From NCBI GenBank assembly GCA_029449245.1, contig JANATF010000010.1:372001-436000 (forward strand): a stretch of 64,000 bases of DNA, read 5' to 3'. Below are positions 55,320 to 64,000 of this stretch, in pieces (positions within the stretch are counted from its first letter, which is position 1; each line of letters begins with the position of its first letter). The notes beneath the pieces were generated by a model. It saw nothing but the letters and a program-made list of their open reading frames with translations, was not told the DNA's origin and ran no database searches. This DNA is from Mortierella alpina (taxonomy: Eukaryota; Mortierellomycota; Mortierellomycetes; Mortierellales; Mortierellaceae). A program made the position numbers and the translations under genes.

Positions 55320-56129
55320 AAAAAGAAACGTCCTCTTTCAAAAGAGAAGACTGGCGCAACAAGAAAAGTCAGGAAGCCTTTTTCTCCTTCAGGACCATAT
55401 CAGCAGCACACTGCACTGTTCTCTGGGCTCTCTGTCTTGACGTTTGAACGCTGGCAACCGGCAAGCAGTTGTGTGCCTTGTATGCTACCGTCGCCACAAC
55501 TCCCACCCTTCTCCACTCCCCACTCTTCCGTACTTGTATCAATCTTGTAAAAAAACTGACAAACAATAAAGACACTCCTTGTATGAGGCAGCTGAATGTA
55601 TACTGTACGATACGCTCCTTGACTTGCATGGATACATAATGGCATAATTACTCTGAGCAATTTGCAAAAAAAGTGGCCATTTTTTTCCTTTTGGGTTCAA
55701 GAGAACGTTGTCATGGAAGGTCAGAAGGTCACACGACCGTCTCTTTCCCTGGGTCGAGTCATCCCAGCGTCACTCAGGTTCTGTCCAGGTCAGGGCACTT
55801 CTTTATCTGTTTCTGCTGTGCACACATGCGTCATTGACCCACTAGGACTGACAGGACTGACAGGACTGAGCAAAGAGAGTCATAGCAGTGCGCTGATGAA
55901 TGAAAAATGAAAGGTCTTTTTTTTTTTTTTTTCTTCTTTCTCTTGAAGTGTCCCTGCATCGGACGCAGCCAATGAAAATCGAACGGCTACAACTTGAAAC
56001 AGGGCGAGAAACATCTCGCGAAGAATCAGCGCGTCCACTCCATTTCTTATGCAGTTACATTTTTTTTTGTTTCCACGCTTGCCGCGCAGGAGGAGGATGA
56101 AAAAAAAAAGTCTAAGAAAATGCATTGCC
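55320..56129. other. Convergent 3' intergenic region
   Basis: About 810 bp between the stops of the 74-residue gene (+) and the Atg11-like gene (–). Contains a T15 run at about 55918–55932 and three copies of GACTGACAG at 55847–55870. No gene supported. Confidence 0.5.
55565..55570 (+). terminator. Polyadenylation signal of the 74-residue gene
   Basis: AATAAA on the plus strand about 245 bp after the stop at 55319, in AT-rich context. Confidence 0.5.
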
Positions 56130-59100
56130 TCAGGCAGGGTGGCCATGCCATGTAGATGTGGAAGACGTCGTCCTGTGGAATCCACCCCTTGGATGATGAT
56201 GCTGCTCTTGCTCTTGCTCCCGGTCATGCTCCTGATCCTCATCCGTTGCAAACACAGCCAGCTGCTCCAGCTCATCCCTGTTGCTGCTGGTGCTCAGTCG
56301 GCTCGGGTGCACAGGCACACTGGACGACCCAACCACTCCAGACGAGGTCATGCTCGGTGAAGACCCACCATAAGACTGGGACTGGCTGTGCGAGTGACCC
56401 TGTGGAAAGCTCGCACTGCTCGAATTCACACTCACAGTGGTTCCCATCGCCGACACTGTCGAAACGCCCGTCTTTATCGGCGAGGATGCCGTAAGCATGG
56501 CGCGAGGGGGACTGCTTGCCGCCATGGTCGAGCCAGAACCAGAGCCAGAGCCGCCTCCCAAATGATGAGCTAGCAACGAAGACACAGAGCCAGATCCGCC
56601 CGATCCTGTGCTTCCCACAGAACTCGATATGGCTCGGAGCGCATTCGCCGCTGGCGACTGATAAGGAATCGAAATCGGTGAGGAACCCAACCCTCCGATC
56701 GAGTGACGGTTTCCGGCTGCACCTCCTGTCAGACCCGAAGGAGGCAGCTGTGCAGAAGAAGACGATTCGCTCACAGACAACATCGTAGACGAAGCGTCCG
56801 CATGGGAAGTATCGCCATTCTCTGCAGGTCGATCGCGAGTCTCCTGCTTCCGTTGCTTCGAGATTTGACCTTGATGTTGCTGTAGACTAGCACTGGCCTT
56901 GCTGACTTGGCCGGGCGAACTTGAGGATGTCATAGAGCCCACGGTGGCTGCTGTCACCACGCTGGCTTGACTATCAGTGACACCCTTGGAGATATGGTCT
57001 CCAGGCTGCAGCAGGCTCAGCATCGAAGGATTTGAGCCCGAGATGGATAGGACGCTGTTCCTTGGAGAGGTAGCGTTGCTCGAGGATCCACCAACGGCCA
57101 CTGAGGATGAGCTCTCGGCCAATCGGTTCTCTTCAACAGTCTTCAGTTGGCTACCACCAAGTTCTGCACGAGGGTCGTCCCGCCCTCGATGGTTCCTTTG
57201 CTCCGGATCCTTGTCCTTGTCCTTGCCTTTGTCCCGTCGCTCCTTTGCTCGGTCTTGGTCGCGTCTAGAGGAGCTGTACGACTCGCTCAAGGCCGAAGTG
57301 GATGAGTGCTGGCGAAGTTTACCGCTACTGCTACTCTCTCTGCCACTGCTGGACTGGTAAGATGACGACTTGCTGTGGCCATGGTATCCATTCCAACTAG
57401 TAGCGTCCAGCAGGTAGTACTTCACACCGTCGGCCAATCCAAAAGGATTGCTTGGGGAGACAGCCGTGGAGGTAGAGGACGACGCGCCATTTTCATCTTC
57501 AGCTTCGGCGATGCGCTTGTCCACAATTGCTTCTGTGATCGACGTGATCCTGGCAACGATCCACTCCCGATTCCGAAGCTGGTTGGACATGGTCGGCGTC
57601 ATGTTCAAAAAGTAATGGGGAAAGTTGATGTTGAAGGCAGCCCAGGGTTTGGAGATCGAGTTCCGGGTAGGCAGGAATAACGTCAGGTCGTCGACCTTGA
57701 AGTTGCGGAATGCAATCTTTTCATGCGCTTCAACCGAGGCTCGGTGGTATTTCTCCTTGATATGCTTGCATTCGCGTTGCCAGCGCTTGAGGAGATGCTC
57801 CGTGTCAGACAGCTTCTTCTTGATCAGTGCTGTCGCCTCTGCCACATTCAGATCCGAAAAGTCAAAGGACTGGAGGACATCCTTCGGCAGAGGCGTAGTG
57901 GTACTAGAGCTCCTGCTAATGCTAGCACTGCTGCTGCTACCAATCGCAGAAACAGCTGTAGACGAGGATCCTGCAGGCACGGCTGTAGGTGTGATCAGCG
58001 TGCTTCCAGACCTGGAACGCCTCTCAGCGTTCTCCAGCAGCACCGATGAAGTCGGGGACATGGCTTCAGATGTTACCGTTGCCGAAAGAGACGGCAAAGG
58101 AATGCCGAGGTCCAGAGCCAGGGAGCTCAGCAACACACGATCGTTAACGCTGAATTTCTCATTCGCTGAATAGGAAGCATCTCCAACCCCGGACGGCAGT
58201 GATGGGGGCATAGGTGTTGCGGGTGAGATAGAGTCCAAACGAGCGTCATAGGTGGATGTGGTAGAAACAGGGACGGGAATCGCAGAGGCGCGCTGTTGCA
58301 CGCGTACGTTTTCCAGCTCCTCCTTCAAATGGTCAATCGTAGAGTCCAGTTCCGCCTTGACCGATGCTGCTCCATCCTCGGTGCTCTTGCAGCAGCTCCT
58401 GAGAGATGCGATAGTAGAATTCAAGATATCTTGACTCGTCTCGTGGTCTCTTTGGAGCTCTTGGAGACGCTCCTCGTGCGACTTCAAAGCTGCCGCCTGC
58501 GTTGCCTCATGCTGCTCTGACATTGACCGAATAGCATTTGCAATTTCCTCCAGGCGTTTGCTAACCTGCTCCAGTGGCAAGACCTCAACTTGGGTGTGAT
58601 CCAGGCTCAGTGCCGAGAAGCATTCAGCGATGGGCTTGGCTAGTTGGGTAGTAGCACGCTCCGTCTGCTCCAGGAGGGTCGACTTTTCTTTCCAATCCTC
58701 CCTCGCGCGCTGCACCATTGTCTTTGCCTCCTCCAGTCGCAAATCGACATCGACCTTGTATGCCTCGCGCTGCGCCTCCAGGTCCGCCACCTGCTTGCGA
58801 AGAGCGTCAACTTGCTGCGCCAGTTCAGTTTTAGCTGTCTCAATATCGGCCAGGGTCTTGGCCATGTCCTTGTGATTCTCCTCGAACTGAGTATGCGTCT
58901 TCTGCAGTGCCTCATACTCCTTCCTCGCAAGCTGGCCATCCGCCAACGCTGTCGCCGCCTTTTGCTCTTGTTCCATCAACTGCGCCAGAATATCACTATG
59001 CACAGCCCGGTGTGACTCAAGCTGTCTCTCTTGCTCCTGAGCACGCGCTGTCACCTCCTCATGTTGCGCCGCATGGTTCTCGAGTTCCTCCTCCAGCTCT

Positions 59101-62100
59101 AGTACCTTATTCTGCAGTTCCTCGTTTACCACCGCCAATTCATTTTCCAACTCAGTGGCCCGCTCAGAGGCCTGCTCTGCTGTCCTCTTGGCTTGATCCA
59201 GCTGACCTTCCAAGATTTCTTTCTCGAGACCCAGCTGGTTCGTCAGCTCCTCGATGCGCTCCTTAAACGCCTTTGTCTCAATAGCCTGTTCGTCCACTTC
59301 CTTCTCGTGGTGCTGCAACAGATGCTCGTATTTCAGAGTCAAGCCTTTGAGCTCCTCTTCCAATTCCTCTGATCTCTTGTGCGCCGCTGCCGCGTCAAAG
59401 TTGTTGGTGTCCGCGGCCTCGTCCGATGTTGCAGATTGTAGCTTCAATTCCAAAAGTTCTTGGCGAAGCTAAGATGAAAGTAAACGGTAAGCACAAAGCC
59501 TGTTAATTCCAAAGCAGAAATCGTGAGCAAGGCAATCATATACGACGCCTTGTCTCTATCTACTTGCACGTACCTCGTCATTGACCACCAGGGCCTGCTC
59601 GTTGACAATGTATTCGCTCTGGAGCTTGGCTTTTGTCTGCTCGAGCTTCTGAGCCAAGTCTTGAACTTCCTGCTCCAACAACAACAATCGCTCTTCGTCG
59701 CGTCTCCGTTCCTGTTCCTTAACCTGCGATTGGCTCCGAGCTGCTTGAATATCTTCGGGTGCTTTCCATGGTTGGTCCGAGCCCGGAGACACTACTGGTT
59801 GATTCCGCGAGTCCTTACTAGACACCGAAGAATCTGCACTGGATCCTGCTCTGAAATTTTGGTAAAGGGTCTCCTCCAAGGAGCGAATCCTAGTCTCGTA
59901 TGCCTTGATCTTGGTTGCCAGATCAGCATTGTCTTTGGAGAGTCGCTGGTTCAACTGCTGTTGCTGCTGAAATTGCTGTTGGTCGTCCGCATCCATGCGA
60001 TGGGATACAGGTGTCGAGGTGCTACCCCGAGAGGGTTGACGACTCAACTTGGGTGAGGTCGGCGGGATGACCGACAGGCCTCCTCCAACTGGGGCAGTGG
60101 CTGAGCTCGGACTTACTGAGCCTGATGGTCCTGCAATGGCGCTCTGACGCGTAAATGGTGGTTGGACAAGCTGGGGTGTTCCCGACCGTTGCTGAACATC
60201 TGCTCGAGACATGTCTGAGCGGAGTCTAGCATTTTCCTCCTCCAGTCTCTGGATGCGCTCTGTCAAAAAACTCTTTTCCAGAATTCTGTCGAATTCTCCG
60301 CCCATGACATCCATCTGGGCCGTCATCCTGGTGAGTGTCACCCGCAACTTGGAGAGCGCATCATGATTCGCCTCGGGCCCACTGCTAATCGAGCTGCCTC
60401 CAACGCTGGACTGATCCGGGCCTAGAACATGACTTTCGTTACCTTCCTGTGCGCCCAGTGCAACACTCAGCTGCGTCACGAGTCGCTCAAACTCCGCCAC
60501 ATGATCCCGGGTGAATGGTGGCAGACGATCGCGGGCGTTGGGAGCATTGATCTCACAAAAGGGTGGGGCGTCGTCGAGTCCAGGGACTACTACAGGCACG
60601 AATTTGGCAACCTCAGACCTGAAGGAGTCGCGTCGACGCTGTTCCATTTGCCTGAACCGAGACATGACTTCAGCCAGCTGCTGTGACTTTTGAAGAAGCA
60701 ATTTTGAGTATTCGCGCCGGCGGACAATCTCAACTACCAACGCGCCGTATGCGATGGGTATCCGTTGAACATAGACGAGCTGACTAAAGTCTGCATCTCG
60801 CTTCCGAAGTGACTCATCCAAACTCCCAAGGCTGGGTGGTATACTGGCAATGGTTGATTGCAACTTGGAGATGTGCATGAGCTGGGAGATGAGGTTGGCA
60901 GTCTGAGAGCGCTTTGCAGAGAGAAAAATGCTGAGTTTTTCCCGGAGCATGGTGTCGGCTTCCCGTGATGAATCCATATAGTCCTTCCTGTACACGACAG
61001 CAAGCTGTTCCAAAGCTTCCAGTGTTGAGCCAGATGCTGCGAATCCTCCAGGTTTGGAGATTTCTGACAAGCGCTCCTTCACGCGGCCCTGGTCTATCAG
61101 TTCACAAAACAGTTAAGATGACTGTCAATGTCAGTTTCTGTCCATCACAAAGGAGCATAGACTGCAACGCAGCATGAGCAAACAATTCCTCTACCTCGCT
61201 CCACACGGTGGCGGATCTGGCTCTGCTGCTCCACAGTCTGAATGATCTCTGCCATGGCGTCCTCCAGTTGCTCAAGACTATCATCATAAAGAAAAGGATG
61301 TGTTAGGTAAGCGCACAAAAAAAAAGGAAGCACTGGCAGACGCTCATCTCTTTGTGGCGGCATACTTGATTCCGCTGTTGCTACGGATGGCCACAGTGCC
61401 TTCTTGGACCTCCTTAATAGATATTGACAGGTCCTTTTCATCCTTCTGAAGGCTTTCGTGGATCTCTCGGCAGCGCTCTGCCCAAACTATGAGCTTGTCC
61501 GTTGGTATAAAATCAGAGATGTATCGCTCGGGTGAATTGGGCGGTAGCAATGCTGCATGCACCTTGATTTGGCGAAGGGCTTCAATGTCTCGCGGAAATC
61601 TATCAAGTCAAAACGGACCGAGAGAAACCTGTCGTTAATATTTACTGACCAACTTGCCTCTTTGAAACTGATCGACGAGAGGATGGATCGAGCACTTACG
61701 ACTGAAGGAGACGAGCCTGCTTTGCAAACTCCTTGACGGCGAATGCGTTGAACTTTTCAAACGTCTCCAAAACAGACCTGTTGATAGCAAAGAATGTCAA
61801 AGCAGGATTAGGGGCAGCACACTTCGATGATGTAACTTTGCTCGACATCATTGACTAACGGCATGGGAGCTTACTGGCTGTGGGCGTCCAAGTTTGTCAG
61901 GGCGACCTGAACTGCTAAAGATTGCATCCTCAGCTCCTCCATGATCCTCTCGCACGCTCCAGCATGGGCAACTATAGCCTTGTAATAGGCCATGACATGG
62001 GCAACATAGGCCTCGAACGCCTTCTGAAACTGCGCTCCCCATTCCCAGTTTGCTGAAGGTGACTCTGGCCTGGGGGGTATGGCGACCGGCTGGAGCAGTG

Positions 62101-63658
62101 CTGCGGAGAGCGCCGGAATAGCAGGTTCGGTCCTTGCCTGTTCTGTGAGGGTCAAGATGCTGCTGGAGATGTCGGTGGTGAGGACCTCTCGATTGTACAC
62201 CATGATGGTGTATTCGTCCTAGCCATTTTCAGAGCACAAGCCATTGTGTTAGTTTCCTGGGTGCGCCACGTATCCCGAATAAGACGGGGAGGCATGCAGC
62301 CGAAATGCGTATGCACGACGCAGCAGTCGGCAGCTGCAGTGCCATGGTCATCTGAACAGACAACAATGGGAACGGAACGAGGGCACACCCAATAGGAGCC
62401 ATGTGATGTTTTTTCAATTGGATCAGAGCCATCATTTAAGTGGTCCCTCAAGCCCTCGTGCCACTTTCAGACCAGCCCTCTTCTCCTTCACTCCCTTTGA
62501 GAACCACTGCTAAGAGACTCTTTCCAACACCAAGGGGCAGCAGGAACACGGAAGTGTGAGCAAAGTAGTTTCAACAGAGGGCAGGTGCAAGAGTATTGCT
62601 GCTAGACTACGCCAGATTGACTCATGGGTGTGTATGGGTGTGTGTAGTGAGGTGTGTTGTTGTTCCTGAATCGTTTCCAGTTGTCATCGGATATCTCGTT
62701 GCCCCCTTTTTTTCATGTCGTGTGTTGCAAACCAGTCATATTCATGATATCTCGGTAGAAGGAGTAGCCGTGGCAGCAAACTGTACTACTGCACAGAGGA
62801 AGTAACAAGCAATCAAACAAAAAGCACGATGATCTGTAGCCCTTGAGAGCTGGGATTCCTGTCTAGACACGCACACTCGCACACACTCGCACACACACAC
62901 AGAGCGCAGATGCGCTCTTTGCGGAGTGATAAGGCAAAGCTGAAGCCTCGCCCAATGAACGCCCCTTACAGAGCACACACACCATTGCAGACTGTACCTT
63001 TCCACTGGAGGTGATGGCCTCAAACATCATGTCGGGCTTGAGCTGCAAACCTTCCGAGGTCATCAAGATCTGAGAGCCTTGAGGGATCCTGGTCGCCTTC
63101 TCGATGGCCAGCCGCAAAGATTCAAAACTAAGCACCGCCAAGCGAAGCGAGAGACATAGTTGCAATAGAGAGGTCAGTAAATCGATGGGGGTGCAGTACA
63201 TGTACGCGATAGCTATTTTGGTCCTGATCAACCACAACACCATGCTGGGGTCCTGTTCCTCCGCTCTTCTCCTTTGCCTTTGTACAGTATGCAGTAGCCC
63301 CTGACCATCCACTGCGCTCCTCTGGCCGGGTGCTTTTATCAGAAGGAAAACGCATCATACGCGAGCACATATTCAAATACAGTAAGAAAAAAAACAAAAA
63401 GGGTCTTGTCTTTCCAAGAATGTAAGGTCATACAAACAATAAAAAAGAAAATGGTGGCAATGATCCATCCTGACTAGCTCTTGTGGATAGACTGATCCAT
63501 GCATATGAAGCTAACTCGTACACCCATACACACTTACGCACTCACTCACGGACGCAACACCGACACTGCATAACGGCACCGGTTTCAACTTACCCATCAT
63601 TGGGCCGCAGCTGAGGTATCAGCACGCGCTTGCCTGTCTCTGCTCGATAGAGCTTCAT
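56130..63658 (-). CDS. ATG11: Atg11/FIP200-like selective-autophagy scaffold
   Basis: Large scaffold that links cargo receptors to the Atg1 kinase complex in selective autophagy. Eight exons (63658–63594, 63127–62998, 62218–61875, 61777–61700, 61599–61366, 61277–61195, 61093–59574, 59468–56130) give 1930 residues with continuous phase. The N terminus MKLYRAETGKRVLIP plus ILMTSEGLQLKPD is the ubiquitin-like start shared by Atg11 and FIP200. A helical Atg17-like region follows, then coiled coils at about 660–1220 with ELEEELEN-type heptads. The Atg11 C-terminal claw, near residues 1400–1500, reads KIAFRNFKVDDLTLFLPTRN and PWAAFNINFPHYFL, then REWIVARITSITE. A Ser-rich disordered tail of about 400 residues follows the claw. 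The protein is much longer than yeast Atg11 (1178 aa), mainly by that tail and an inserted Ser/Pro-rich stretch near 570–600. Confidence 0.92.
62862..62900. repeat. CA-rich microsatellite in Atg11 intron 2
   Basis: Imperfect (CACACTCG)/(CA)n run on the plus strand, inside the second intron of the Atg11-like gene. Confidence 0.8.
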
Positions 63659-64000
63659 ATCCAGGCAAGCGTGACTCGAAAGCTACTGAGAACGACGACC
63701 GGAGTCAAAGAGTCGAGGCAAGCGAGTCTGTGGGCGGGTGGACGAGGGGAAAATGAGTTGAATGAGAAGCGAGAGAATAAAGAGAAACTGTGTCTGTGTG
63801 TTGTTGCGAGGTTCAAATTGGAATGATGTTGAATCCCGAGTTTGCTGACCGGCGTTTGCTCAGTCTGATGGAAGGGTCAAAAAGCAGAGTATAACGACAG
63901 GCGGATGGCGGCGCTGGACAAGAAAGGTGACCGTATGAGGACGTAGGATGCGAGGAGCTGGATGGCGAAGTGGACACAGACAAAGGGCAAAAATGAAAAA
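63659..64000 (-). promoter_or_regulatory. Upstream region of ATG11
   Basis: The last 342 bp of the window. The sense (minus) strand is moderately pyrimidine-rich just before the ATG. I saw no TATA box. The region reaches the window edge, so the promoter may be incomplete. Confidence 0.5.

Overview
The window is nuclear DNA of a filamentous fungus. The genes are eukaryotic, most are split by short GT–AG introns (about 50–110 nt, donors mainly GTAAG or GTATG), and the proteome is fungal: neutral trehalase, Bir1, Atg11, a fungal-type Isa1, a glyoxal oxidase and an alpha-arrestin. The moderate GC content, intron style, many CT/GA tracts and several family features suggest an early-diverging mould, possibly Mortierellomycota. 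That placement is inference; no rRNA or other marker locus is present. I see no transposon, CRISPR array, tRNA or rRNA gene.

Layout, left to right. 0–6 kb: ARL1 GTPase (+), then Nse2/Mms21 SUMO ligase (–) and the Rad6 ubiquitin-conjugating enzyme (–). 6–14 kb: four-intron neutral trehalase (–), the SOD1 copper chaperone CCS/Lys7 (–), and an SLC41/MgtE-type Mg2+ transporter (–). 14–21 kb: mevalonate diphosphate decarboxylase (+, intronless, divergent from the transporter), an FCP1/CPL-like CTD phosphatase with a poly-Q tail (–), and a coiled-coil protein (–). 21–25.5 kb is gene-poor, with one doubtful small membrane protein. 25.5–31 kb: a two-BIR Bir1/survivin-type chromosomal passenger protein (+) followed about 100 bp later by a SMYD-like SET/MYND protein (+). 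31–38 kb: a secreted probably GPI-anchored protein (–), an unrecognised 624-residue protein (–), and an Nbp2-like SH3 adaptor with a 31-nt microexon (–). 38–47 kb: an anion:cation symporter-type MFS transporter (–), an alpha-arrestin (–), and the Fe–S protein Isa1 (+). 47–55.5 kb: a copper-radical glyoxal oxidase with an N-terminal cysteine module (–), a predicted 91-residue protein (–), an EST1/SMG7-family protein (–) and a 74-residue basic protein behind a strong-looking promoter (+). 56–63.7 kb: a 1930-residue Atg11/FIP200-like autophagy scaffold (–).

I assembled the multi-exon models by hand from splice signals and reading-phase agreement. In each named gene the exon lengths sum to a multiple of three and the joined protein matches the family across the junctions. 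Most of the content is housekeeping. I found no defence, biosynthetic or mobile cluster, and no convincing undescribed multi-gene system. The most open items are small or lineage-specific proteins, coding-like patches in the intergenic regions, and the CT-rich sense-strand tracts that precede many start codons.
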